64,000 nucleotides of DNA, from NCBI RefSeq assembly GCF_001434915.1, contig NZ_AZEF01000032.1, forward strand, positions 24,691 through 88,690, given 5' to 3'. Both the position numbers and the translations under genes were made by a program. The number at the start of each line of letters is the position of its first letter. The first letter of the stretch is position 1. The notes below the pieces were generated by a model, which searched no databases, was not told the origin of the DNA, and worked only from the letters and a program-made list of their open reading frames with translations. Origin of the DNA: Liquorilactobacillus capillatus DSM 19910 (lineage in GTDB: Bacteria > Bacillota > Bacilli > Lactobacillales > Lactobacillaceae). This document shows positions 18,244 to 28,525 of the stretch, piece after piece.

Positions 18244-18287
18244 TGGGCTTTAACCTAGGGGATTAGAAATGGGTTAGAGCTTTTTTT
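18244..18287 (+). terminator. Intrinsic terminator of the T-box/ABC operon
   Basis: GGGCTTTAACCTAG pairs with GGGTTAGAGCT, followed by seven T. Confidence 0.8.
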
Positions 18288-18711
18288 GATGATAGCAGAA
18301 TTTTGGGTATGCGTCTGGGAGATTTAAGAGAAAAGATATGTAAAAATAATTGTTGGTTTTACTTCCAGATGCCACTGTATTAATCTTTGAAGATAGAATA
18401 CATTACTGATTAGAACAGGCATGAACCTACAGCTTTTTACTTGAGTGCGACCTTCGACTGCTTAGTGTGATCTTTTAATCACTTTATGGAAAGCTATGCC
18501 GACCGAGTGATGACAAATGTTCAAATAAAATAGCGTATCTTTCATATCTATATTCGATGGTTATGTGATATTTGAGGATAGTTTTAAAAATTAGCAATAC
18601 CTATAAGACTATGTCAGCGTAAAAAGACTAAGCATCTTCTTGGAGTTTTATAATTCTATGGGTTAGAATGTAATAAGTTAAAGCCCTTACAGACGAAAGG
18701 AGATTGATAAT
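18288..18711. other. Non-coding gap before sodA
   Basis: I see no convincing gene or structured element in most of these 424 bases. Near the end, TTGGAG and TAGAAT separated by about 18 bases could be the sodA promoter, and a gaaaggag ribosome binding site precedes the ATG. Confidence 0.4.
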
Positions 18712-19344
18712 ATGGCATATACGCTTCCTGATTTACCATATGATTACAGTGCGTTAGAACCTTATATCGATGAGCAAACGATGCGCTTGCATCATGATAA
18801 ACATCATCAGACCTATATTAATAAGTTGAATGTAGCTTTGAAGAAACATCCCGAATTATCAGAACTTCCTGTTGATGAGTTGATGATGCAGTTAGATAGG
18901 GTACCTGAAGGTATAAAAAAAGCAGTTCGGAATAACGGTGGCGGTCACGCTAACCATACGCTTTTCTGGAAACTACTTTCGCCTCATTTTGACACTGCCC
19001 CAGAAGGAGCTCTCCTTGAGGCTATTGAGCATAAATTTGGTAGTTTTGATAAGTTTAAACAACAATTTACAGAAGCGGCTCTGAGTGTTTTTGGTTCAGG
19101 CTGGGCATGGCTTGTTAAGGACACAGCTGGAACATTGAAGATTATGACAACCGCTAATCAGGATTCGCCACTTTCCGTAGGGATGGCTCCTGTGTTAGGG
19201 CTTGATGTTTGGGAACATGCGTACTACCTAAAATATCAAAACCGCAGACCAGAATATATTGAAGCTTTCTGGCATGTTGCTAACTGGAAGGAAGCTGCAC
19301 GGTTATACGACAGCGAATTAGTCGGGATCGGTTCAGAAAGTTAA
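18712..19344 (+). CDS. sodA: Superoxide dismutase (Mn/Fe)
   Basis: This 210-residue enzyme dismutates superoxide in the cytoplasm. The metal ligands are visible: His in [12 protein letters not shown] (about 27), His in [13 protein letters not shown] (about 82), and Asp and His in [25 protein letters not shown] (about 168 and 172). The GGGHANH form and the Gln in [14 protein letters not shown] neighbours are typical of the Mn/cambialistic group. Many lactobacilli lack Sod and rely on Mn ions, so this gene points to an oxygen-exposed lifestyle. It appears to be monocistronic. Confidence 0.96.
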   Translation: MAYTLPDLPYDYSALEPYIDEQTMRLHHDKHHQTYINKLNVALKKHPELSELPVDELMMQLDRVPEGIKKAVRNNGGGHANHTLFWKLLSPHFDTAPEGALLEAIEHKFGSFDKFKQQFTEAALSVFGSGWAWLVKDTAGTLKIMTTANQDSPLSVGMAPVLGLDVWEHAYYLKYQNRRPEYIEAFWHVANWKEAARLYDSELVGIGSES

Positions 19345-19353
19345 ATAAAGCAC

Positions 19354-19382
19354 TTGCAAAAAGGCTCAAAAAGTAGTAACAT
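19354..19382 (+). promoter_or_regulatory. Promoter of the beta-glucoside operon
   Basis: TTGCAA (19354-19359) and TAACAT (19377-19382) are separated by 17 bases. The expected start of transcription is a few bases before the RAT at 19396. Confidence 0.6.
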
Positions 19383-19395
19383 TCTAGTTGTCGAA

Positions 19396-19429
19396 GGATT
19401 GTTACCGCTGTCATAAGTGGGTAAAACCT
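19396..19429 (+). promoter_or_regulatory. RAT (ribonucleic antiterminator) 1, ahead of licT
   Basis: The site begins GGATTGTTACCGC and ends GGGTAAAACC, the LicT/BglG-type RAT pattern. Its 3' half overlaps the 5' arm of the following terminator, the usual arrangement for antitermination. Confidence 0.85.
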
Positions 19430-19490
19430 GTCACGAATTGTAGTTATAGACTAGTAATAGTTTATATAGCAATTTGTGTACAGGTTTTTT
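19423..19490 (+). terminator. Conditional terminator 1 of the beta-glucoside operon
   Basis: AAAACCTGT at the left pairs with ACAGGTTTT at the right, with an inner extension GAATTG/CAATTT. A run of T follows. Its 5' arm overlaps RAT 1. Confidence 0.8.
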
Positions 19491-19514
19491 TACATCATTG
19501 TCTGGGGAGAAGCT

Positions 19515-20381
19515 ATGAAGGTTAAGCAGGTTTTCAATAATAATGTTCTTTTAGCGAGTCAAGGCGGACAGGAGGTCGTACTGGTTGGGCGTGGGATCGG
19601 GTTTAAACAGAGACCAGGAATGCCTATTGAAAGAGAGAAGGTCAGTCAAGTCTTTGCACCAACTGATGATAAATGGTTTACACTGTTTCACGATTTGATT
19701 CAAAATATCGCACCTGATTATTTGGAACTGTCAGCAGGGATTATTAAACAGGCTGAGGAAATGCTGCATACAAAGTTCAATGATTATCTTTTGATCTCAT
19801 TAACTGATCATTTGGATTTTGCAGTTACCAGATATAAGCAGAAGATCCAGATTCATAATGAGATATTGTGGGAGATAAAAAACTACTATCCGAATGAATA
19901 TCAAGCTGCTGCAGCGGCTTTGAAGATGGTAGAACAGCATTTGAAGATACGGCTGCCAGAGGATGAAGCAGGTTTTATTGCGATCAAGTTTCTTGAGAGC
20001 AGTATCGATCATCCGCAAAGCAGTGGAACTGTTAAAATAACGAAACTGATTGGAGATATTGTTCAAATTATTCAATATCAGTTACAGTTAAAGTTGGATC
20101 CAGATACGATGAGCTACAGACGCTTTCTAGTTCATGTTCGCTTTTTGGCAGAGCGAATCTTGCAGAAGAAAATTAATAAAGCTGGCAGTGATGATGAGTT
20201 TTTATTTCAACATGTAGTAAAAAAATATCCGGCTTCATATGAATGTACTAAAAAAGTAACCGTCTTTATCAGTAAACAGATGCAAGTTAAGCTTTCGGTA
20301 AATGAACAGATCTATTTGACCATACACATTCAGCGGATCCTGGATGATCTTAATAAAAAAACTACACAAAAGGGATTGTAA
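19515..20381 (+). CDS. licT: BglG-family transcription antiterminator (LicT-like)
   Basis: The protein has 288 residues. The N-terminal CAT RNA-binding domain (about 1-57) reads MKVKQVFNNNVLLASQGGQE, then GRGIGFKQRPGMPIE. Two PRD domains follow (about 65-170 and 171-280), with conserved His residues in SLTDHLDFA and the HVRFLAERIL region. It binds the RATs at 19396 and 20373 when beta-glucoside is present and prevents termination. The frame extends upstream to 19476. ATG 19515 has GGGGAGA and gives the family N-terminus. The stop codon lies inside RAT 2. Confidence 0.94.
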   Translation: MKVKQVFNNNVLLASQGGQEVVLVGRGIGFKQRPGMPIEREKVSQVFAPTDDKWFTLFHDLIQNIAPDYLELSAGIIKQAEEMLHTKFNDYLLISLTDHLDFAVTRYKQKIQIHNEILWEIKNYYPNEYQAAAAALKMVEQHLKIRLPEDEAGFIAIKFLESSIDHPQSSGTVKITKLIGDIVQIIQYQLQLKLDPDTMSYRRFLVHVRFLAERILQKKINKAGSDDEFLFQHVVKKYPASYECTKKVTVFISKQMQVKLSVNEQIYLTIHIQRILDDLNKKTTQKGL

Positions 20382-20402
20382 CTATTAGATTAGGCAAAAC
20401 CC
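20373..20402 (+). promoter_or_regulatory. RAT 2, overlapping the licT stop codon
   Basis: GGATTGTAAC followed 9 bases later by AGGCAAAACC matches the RAT pattern. It starts within the last licT codons and overlaps the 5' arm of terminator 2, so the PTS gene has its own antitermination step. Confidence 0.82.
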
Positions 20403-20459
20403 AAGTCGATATGAGCTTCAGACTTTACTAGTCTGAGCTTGATATCGACTTGGGTTTTT
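20396..20459 (+). terminator. Conditional terminator 2 between licT and the PTS gene
   Basis: AAAACCCAAGTCGATAT pairs with ATATCGACTTGGGTTTT, with an inner stem TCAGAC/GTCTGA. Five T follow. The 5' arm is shared with RAT 2. Confidence 0.85.
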
Positions 20460-20489
20460 GTTTTAAAAATAATTTTAGGGGTGAACAAA

Positions 20490-22310
20490 ATGGATTATGA
20501 AAAATTAGCAACTGATATTGTGAAAAATATTGGTGGAAAAGAGAACATCAACACTGCCTGGCATTGTGCAACTCGTTTACGGTTTAAATTAAAGGATGAG
20601 TCGAAGGCTAAGACCGCGGAAATCGAAAATTTGGACGGAGTAATTACAGTCGTTCAATCAGCTGGACAATATCAAGTCGTTGTTGGGAACGCAGTTGCAA
20701 ATGTTTTTGAGGCTATAGCTAGGCAGACTGGCTTAGATAATGAAGAGCAAAAAACACAACCGCAGGAAAAAGAGACCAATCTCGTTAATCGCTTTATAGC
20801 CTTTATTTCAGGGACTTTCACACCATTTCTAGGTGCAATGGCGGGTGCTGGGATTTTGAAAGGCCTGCTGGCATTATTTGTAGCTCTCAATTGGATGAGT
20901 GCAACAAGTGGTACCTATGAGATCTTGTACGCCGCTGGTGATTCATTATTTAACTTCTTACCGATTTTCTTAGCCTTCACGGCTGCTAAGCGACTAAATG
21001 TCAATCAATATGTTGCGGTGGCTCTAGCGGCATCACTAGTCTATCCAACACTGGTCGCCACAGCAACAAAAGCACAAACACTGCATTTCATCGGAATCCC
21101 GGTGGTCCCAACAACTTATACTTCATCGGTCATCCCGATTCTTTTAGCCGTCTGGATCTTATCCTTTATTGAACCGGTTTTGAATAATATTTTTCCAGAA
21201 GCAGTGCGCAATATTTTTACACCGTTGTTTTCGTTAGCAATTATGGTGCCTTTAACAATGATCGTGGTTGGGCCGCTGGGGTCCTCCGTGGGAAATGTTT
21301 TATCAACGATGGTTACGTCAATCTATAACTTCGCACCCGCATTAGCAGGTGCGATCATGGGTGCTTTCTGGCAAGTCTTTGTTATCTTCGGAGTTCATTG
21401 GACTTTTGTTCCTGTGATGATGAACAACTTGGGTAAAATGGGTTATGATCCACTGCTACCAATCTTATGTGCAGCTGTTATTTCACAGGCTGGAGCAGCT
21501 TTAGGGATATTCTTGAAAACAAAAGATAAAAAACAAAAAGCTTTAGCTGGTTCAGGTGTTATCACAGGAATCTTTGGAATTACTGAACCAATTATTTATG
21601 GTTTAACTTTGAAATTGAAACGACCATTTATTTACGCCGTTATTTCTGGTGGAATTGGTGGTGCGATTATTGGGGGCTTCCAAGTTAGAGCGAGTTCATT
21701 TACATTGCCAAGTTTGCTGGCTATTCCAACTTACCTTGGTAAAGGTTTCATTGGCTCTATAATTGGAATTGCAGTATCATTTGTTTTAGGTGCAGTTTTG
21801 ACCTACTTCTTTGGGTTAAGCAAGAGCCAAGCTGTGGCAGAAGAAATGGATGGGGAAACTGAAAAATTACTGGCACCTGTTCAAGGAACTCTTATTCCGT
21901 TAACAAGTGTTAACGATGAAGTATTTGCATCAGAGGCAATGGGCAAGGGGATCGCGATCGTCCCAACGGATAACAAAGTCGTTTCACCGGTCAGTGGGAC
22001 AATTAGTGCCGTTTATCCAACAGGGCATGCGATTGGAATTATTTCAGACCAAGGCGCGGAGATCTTGATCCATATTGGGATCAATACAGTTAAACTTAAT
22101 GGGAAGTACTTTGAAACAAAGGTCAAACAAGAACAGCGAGTTGACCAAGGTGACGAATTACTGGCCTTTGATCCTGCTAAGATCAAGGAAGCTGGTTATG
22201 ATAATACAGTGATGATGATCGTGACAAACACCAAACAGTATGAAGTTATTAGTACGCAAGAAACAGCTGCTGAGCATAACACTGTTTTGACGCTGCAATT
22301 ATTAAAATAA
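20490..22310 (+). CDS. bglP: PTS beta-glucoside-specific EIIBCA
   Basis: This 606-residue fused permease has EIIB at about 1-90, with the phosphorylated Cys in AWHCATRLRFKLKD (about 26). EIIC follows at about 105-440, with 8-10 membrane segments and GITEPIIYGLTLKLKRPF. EIIA is at about 475-600, with FASEAMGKGIAIVP and the phospho-His in LIHIGINTVKLNGKYF. It imports and phosphorylates aryl-beta-glucosides or cellobiose. The upstream extension to 20439 lies in terminator 2; ATG 20490 has AGGGGTG. It forms an operon with licT and the 6-phospho-beta-glucosidase. Confidence 0.94.
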   Translation: MDYEKLATDIVKNIGGKENINTAWHCATRLRFKLKDESKAKTAEIENLDGVITVVQSAGQYQVVVGNAVANVFEAIARQTGLDNEEQKTQPQEKETNLVNRFIAFISGTFTPFLGAMAGAGILKGLLALFVALNWMSATSGTYEILYAAGDSLFNFLPIFLAFTAAKRLNVNQYVAVALAASLVYPTLVATATKAQTLHFIGIPVVPTTYTSSVIPILLAVWILSFIEPVLNNIFPEAVRNIFTPLFSLAIMVPLTMIVVGPLGSSVGNVLSTMVTSIYNFAPALAGAIMGAFWQVFVIFGVHWTFVPVMMNNLGKMGYDPLLPILCAAVISQAGAALGIFLKTKDKKQKALAGSGVITGIFGITEPIIYGLTLKLKRPFIYAVISGGIGGAIIGGFQVRASSFTLPSLLAIPTYLGKGFIGSIIGIAVSFVLGAVLTYFFGLSKSQAVAEEMDGETEKLLAPVQGTLIPLTSVNDEVFASEAMGKGIAIVPTDNKVVSPVSGTISAVYPTGHAIGIISDQGAEILIHIGINTVKLNGKYFETKVKQEQRVDQGDELLAFDPAKIKEAGYDNTVMMIVTNTKQYEVISTQETAAEHNTVLTLQLLK

Positions 22311-22321
22311 AAAAGTTTTAA

Positions 22322-23797
<1,476 letters not shown>

Positions 23798-24057
23798 GTA
23801 ACATAACAAGAAAAAGTATGACATGTGTCAGTGAGGTTTGAGAGTTGGTTTACACTTACTTCTCAAAATTACGACTTATGGACATGCTTTTTTTGTTATT
23901 AATATTTCTAGCATTCATTGGATAATAGTGGTTCGGTTACCAATAAAGAATTTAAAGTTGATAGCGACTTGTTATACAATTAAGCTTGTTAGCGAAGTAG
24001 TGTGGTTTTCTATAATTAAATTTAAAAAAATCAAAAACTGAAGGGAAACAGTAAAAT

Positions 24058-25191
24058 ATGCGTATTTTACATACAGCTGACTGGCATATCGGTCGGCGGT
24101 TACATGGTTTTGACCTAACTAAGGAACAAAACCATGCGTTTGAACAAATTGAACAGATCGCCTTGGATGAACACGTTGATGGGATAATTATGGCAGGTGA
24201 TTTATATGATCGCAGTATGCCATCTGAAGCAGCGGTCGCGCAGTTGAATCAGATGCTGCAGCAGTTGAATTTAGTTGATAAAGTACCACTTTATGCTATT
24301 TCTGGCAATCATGACAGTGCTATTCGCCTTTCAACTGGGACACCCTGGTTTAAAAGTACGCAGTTTTACATGTATACCCGTTTGGAACAAGCCTTTAAGC
24401 CTGTTGAACTGCCGGATACACAACTCTTCTTACTACCGTATTTTGAACCTTTTGCTGCACAGCAATATTTCAATGACGATAGTTTACAGCATTTAGAGCA
24501 GGCGATTGTACCAATCGTTGCTAAGATGAAGACCTTGTTTGATCCCAATAAAAAACATCTTTTAGTCGCGCATTTTTTTGTAGCTGGCAGCGCGACTACC
24601 GATTCAGAAACGCAGTTGAAGGTCGGCGGTTTAGCAGCTGTTCCGGCTGGATTATTAAAAGATTTCGATTATGTCGCGCTAGGACATTTACATGGTAAGA
24701 ATGCTCTACATGCTAAGAATGCACGTTACAGTGGTTCACCGCTAAAGTTTTCTTTGTCGGAAACTAAGCAGGAAAAAGGAGTCTTTATTGTTGATACGGA
24801 ACCTTTCAAAATAACATTCAAGCCATTGACACCGCTTAAAAACGTTCAACAATTAACAGAATACTTTGAAACATTAGAAGATAAAGATTTCTATAAAGAC
24901 TTACAGTTAGACAATTACTTTGGAATAACATTAAAAGACCGCAAACCGATTCCGAATGTCATGGCACGACTGCGTGAGATATATCCTAACATTATCGCGC
25001 TTAATCGTGCAGATGGGTATGAAACTAATGTCGAAGGTTCAGGTGAGAGTGGCAAACAGATCCGGCAAAAGGATCCAATTGAGCTATTAAGTGATTTTTA
25101 TAAACAAGTTGCCAAAGATGATTTATCACCGCAGCAAATCAAATGGGCGCAGGAAGCATTAAAAATCGCTGCTAAAAGGGAGTCTAAATAG
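24058..25191 (+). CDS. sbcD: Exonuclease SbcCD subunit D
   Basis: This 377-residue Mre11-type metallophosphatase has all the metal motifs: HTADWHIGRRLHGFDL, IMAGDLYDRSMPS, SGNHDSAIRL, HFFVAG and LGHLHGKN. With SbcC it cleaves hairpin and palindromic DNA and trims ends. Its stop overlaps the GTG of sbcC by one base. Confidence 0.96.
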   Translation: MRILHTADWHIGRRLHGFDLTKEQNHAFEQIEQIALDEHVDGIIMAGDLYDRSMPSEAAVAQLNQMLQQLNLVDKVPLYAISGNHDSAIRLSTGTPWFKSTQFYMYTRLEQAFKPVELPDTQLFLLPYFEPFAAQQYFNDDSLQHLEQAIVPIVAKMKTLFDPNKKHLLVAHFFVAGSATTDSETQLKVGGLAAVPAGLLKDFDYVALGHLHGKNALHAKNARYSGSPLKFSLSETKQEKGVFIVDTEPFKITFKPLTPLKNVQQLTEYFETLEDKDFYKDLQLDNYFGITLKDRKPIPNVMARLREIYPNIIALNRADGYETNVEGSGESGKQIRQKDPIELLSDFYKQVAKDDLSPQQIKWAQEALKIAAKRESK

Positions 25192-28100
25192 TGAAACCAG
25201 CTAAATTAATACTTAAAAATTTTGGACCGTATGAGGATGAGACGATTGATTTCACTAAGTTTGATGAAGCATCAATTTTCTTGATCGCGGGGAAAACCGG
25301 TAGTGGGAAAACGACTATTTTTGATGCACTGACGTTCGCTCTATATGGTTGCAGCGCTAGCGATGATCGGACACCGCAAAGTATGCGCTCGGATTTTGCG
25401 GACACTAGAACAGCGACTGAGGTAACGTTATTATTTGAACATCAGGGACAAACCTATCGGATTGTTCGTCGTCCAAAACAAGAATTAGATAAAGAACGAG
25501 GAACTGGGACTAAGATCTTTGAAAGCAAAGGGCGACTTGAGATCTTTAAAGCGGGAGAGAAGCTCGCTGAAATTACTAAGATGCGGGATATCAATCTTAA
25601 ATTACTAGATATTTTACAAATCAGCCGTGAACAGTTTGTTCAAATCGTCTTATTGCCACAAGGAGAATTTCGACGGTTCTTGACGGCATCTAGTTCAGAT
25701 AAGGAAGACGTTTTACGCAAGATTTTCCGAACACAGCTTTATCAAAGATGGAGTGATACGCTGAAGGAGATGCTCAAAAAACAGACTACTAAGACTAAGG
25801 ATGCTAAGCATGCTATCGATGGTGATTTGGCAAAAGTAGTCTGGTTGGATCCTGTACCAGTTAATATTAAAGAACGTAGTATTAATGATCAGATAGCGAC
25901 TCTATCGCAGCAGCAAACCCAAGCCAATATAGTGTTAAAGAACTTAGACGAAGAACGACGATCTATTCAAAAACATTATGCAGATGCTAGTCAAAAGTTT
26001 CACGCGGCAGCTGAGATGAACCAACAGATCACGCAGTTAGCCGTGAAACGGCAGCAACAGGAAACTTTAAAAGCACAGCAAGTGCAGTATGATCAGTTAG
26101 GTGAGCAAGCGGCTAACTTGAAATGGGCAAAAGATTTGAAACCCAAGTATGTTCAATTTCAGGAAATGCAAGGTGAGATTTCCAAAAACGAACATCAACT
26201 AGAAAAAACTGTGGGCGAAATGCATGTTCAAATGAATTGCCATGAAAAGCAGACCCAGCAGCAGGAACAGTTGCAGGTTCAAAAGCCGCAACAGGATCGA
26301 CGACTTAAGCAAAAGTCAGTGCTTGAAGAGCAACGACCGATATTTAAGCGGATGTATGAGCTGCAGGACCAACTTAAACAAGCAGAAACTAATGTTGCTA
26401 AGGTTGAACAGCGACTTAAGACTAAGGAAGAGAAGGTAGCAGCTTTAGAGAAACAAAGTGAACAGATCACAGAAAAACTGAATCAAGTTATGGGGCTGAC
26501 GGAACAGCTCAACCAGCTAACCCAGACGTTTAAGGTTTTAAAAACTGCAGCGAAACAGTTAGCTAAATTAAACCAGGAACAGCAGGCTAATAATGAATTA
26601 AAGGTTAGGCTTGGGCAAAATAGCCGTGACTTGCACGAATTGACGACGCGCGTAGAACAAATGCAGAATAAATATACCACTTTACGTAGCGATTGGTTAA
26701 GTAATCAAATCGTGAATTTAGTTAAGCAACTAAAACCAGGGACACCTTGTCCGGTTTGTGGGAGTACAGCTCATCCCAACCCTGCCCATATCGCTGACCT
26801 GCCCAGTGTCAGTGATGATGATATCAAAGCTGCGGAAACACAGCTACAGCAGTTGCAGAACCAGCAAGCAGCTGCTAAGACTAAACTCAGTGAAGAAGTT
26901 AAGCAAGCTGCTAAACAAGAAGACCAATTAGCAAGTGCTTTTAAAGAATTTACGGCTGAACTAATTGTGGAACAAGTTTTACAAGAAATACCAGCTGACC
27001 TAGAGACTGTTAGTCAACAGGTCGCCACCGAGACCAGTAGAAATATCGCTGAACGAACTGAACTTCAAAAGCAGCAGGCTGATTTAAAAGCCGAGCAGGA
27101 GCAACAAGGACAGATTAAAGAGGCCTTAGATCAATTGAAGCCAGAGGTCGCTCAGTTAAAGCATGATTGCCAAAATGAACAGGTTAGACAACAAAAGTAC
27201 GCAGTTAAACTGGAGGATGCGACGCATAGTTTGCCCAGTAAGTTTAGTGATTTAACTGCTTTGAATCAGCATTTAGACAAAATTAAACAAGCAATTGACA
27301 GTTATGACCGAGAAGTTGACCTTAATCGTGCCCAACTGGAAGAGACTAAACAGACGCAGGCAGCTTTACAGGCAACCAAAAGTAGTTTGGAACAACAGTT
27401 AAAACAGGTTAAGGGAAAAATGAAAACTGTTAAAAATGAACTAACGACAGCTATTTCAAAACGGTTTGGAACAAGTAGCTGGGAGCCACTGCAGTGTTTA
27501 ATACCTCAAGAAGACCAACTAGCTGATTTGCAGCAGCAGATTAATGATTATCAAGAGCAGTTAAAAAAGAATGAAACTACGATTTCAACGTATGAACAAA
27601 TCGTGGGCGATCATCAGTTGATTGATCTAGATGAGGAACAAACCAAACTTCAACAGCTTGACCAAGTCCAAGAGCAGCTACGGGCTCAATATGAGAAAAA
27701 ATACAAGCAGACTTTGCTGAATGACGAATTATTAAAACGGGTCAAGGAAAATGATCACGCTATTCATGCCCAACAAGAGAAGATCAACCAGCTTCAACTC
27801 TTAGTTGAAACAGTGAATGGAAGTGGGGATGCCAAATTAGGTTTAGAGCGTTATGTCTTACAGGCACAGCTAAAAGAAATTCTTAAAGTGGCCAATCAGC
27901 ATTTGAAGCAGTTAAGTTCTGGACGCTATGCTATGCATTTACACAAAGAGGCTGGAGCCTACCAGAAAAATACGGGGCTTGAAATTGATGTTTATGACGA
28001 TAATGTTGGTCAGGTACGAAGTGTTCATACCCTTTCCGGAGGAGAGAGCTTTATTGCCGCGCTGAGCTTGGCACTTGCACTGGGTGAAGTAATTCAAAAT

Positions 28101-28328
28101 GAGTCAGGTGGGATCAGTATTGACACCTTATTTGTTGATGAGGGATTTGGTTCACTCGACCAAGACTCGCTTTCAATGGCAATGGCGGCTTTAGAGAATA
28201 TTGAGAGCCATAACCGAATGATTGGTATTATTAGTCATGTTACAATGTTGCAGGAACAGATCTCCTATCAGATCCAAGTACAGACGCAAGGTCAAGGGAA
28301 AAGTTGTGCTAAGATTATTGCCCCATAG
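25191..28328 (+). CDS. sbcC: Exonuclease SbcCD subunit C (SMC-like ATPase)
   Basis: This 1045-residue Rad50-type protein has Walker A AGKTGSGKTTIFDALTFALYG (about 34-54) and a long Gln-rich coiled coil. The zinc hook CPVCGS is near residue 520, the ABC signature is TLSGGESFIAALSLALALG (about 945), and Walker B is IDTLFVDEGFGSLD. The start is GTG, coupled to sbcD. Length is normal. Confidence 0.96.
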   Translation: MKPAKLILKNFGPYEDETIDFTKFDEASIFLIAGKTGSGKTTIFDALTFALYGCSASDDRTPQSMRSDFADTRTATEVTLLFEHQGQTYRIVRRPKQELDKERGTGTKIFESKGRLEIFKAGEKLAEITKMRDINLKLLDILQISREQFVQIVLLPQGEFRRFLTASSSDKEDVLRKIFRTQLYQRWSDTLKEMLKKQTTKTKDAKHAIDGDLAKVVWLDPVPVNIKERSINDQIATLSQQQTQANIVLKNLDEERRSIQKHYADASQKFHAAAEMNQQITQLAVKRQQQETLKAQQVQYDQLGEQAANLKWAKDLKPKYVQFQEMQGEISKNEHQLEKTVGEMHVQMNCHEKQTQQQEQLQVQKPQQDRRLKQKSVLEEQRPIFKRMYELQDQLKQAETNVAKVEQRLKTKEEKVAALEKQSEQITEKLNQVMGLTEQLNQLTQTFKVLKTAAKQLAKLNQEQQANNELKVRLGQNSRDLHELTTRVEQMQNKYTTLRSDWLSNQIVNLVKQLKPGTPCPVCGSTAHPNPAHIADLPSVSDDDIKAAETQLQQLQNQQAAAKTKLSEEVKQAAKQEDQLASAFKEFTAELIVEQVLQEIPADLETVSQQVATETSRNIAERTELQKQQADLKAEQEQQGQIKEALDQLKPEVAQLKHDCQNEQVRQQKYAVKLEDATHSLPSKFSDLTALNQHLDKIKQAIDSYDREVDLNRAQLEETKQTQAALQATKSSLEQQLKQVKGKMKTVKNELTTAISKRFGTSSWEPLQCLIPQEDQLADLQQQINDYQEQLKKNETTISTYEQIVGDHQLIDLDEEQTKLQQLDQVQEQLRAQYEKKYKQTLLNDELLKRVKENDHAIHAQQEKINQLQLLVETVNGSGDAKLGLERYVLQAQLKEILKVANQHLKQLSSGRYAMHLHKEAGAYQKNTGLEIDVYDDNVGQVRSVHTLSGGESFIAALSLALALGEVIQNESGGISIDTLFVDEGFGSLDQDSLSMAMAALENIESHNRMIGIISHVTMLQEQISYQIQVQTQGQGKSCAKIIAP

Positions 28329-28525
28329 GTAAGGAACTAATTCAAAAAACTGCTCTAAGCTACTTGCTATTGCCTAACTTTTTGTTTCGTATCTTGCTCT
28401 TGTGGCTTAAATGGCATTATGATAATGTTTATTTGATATGGGGATAAAAAATGGGGATTAGGTACCTAGGGAATATGCGGAAAAACCGTTGATCTTAGGT
28501 CCGGAATGTGGAGTGGATTTATTTT

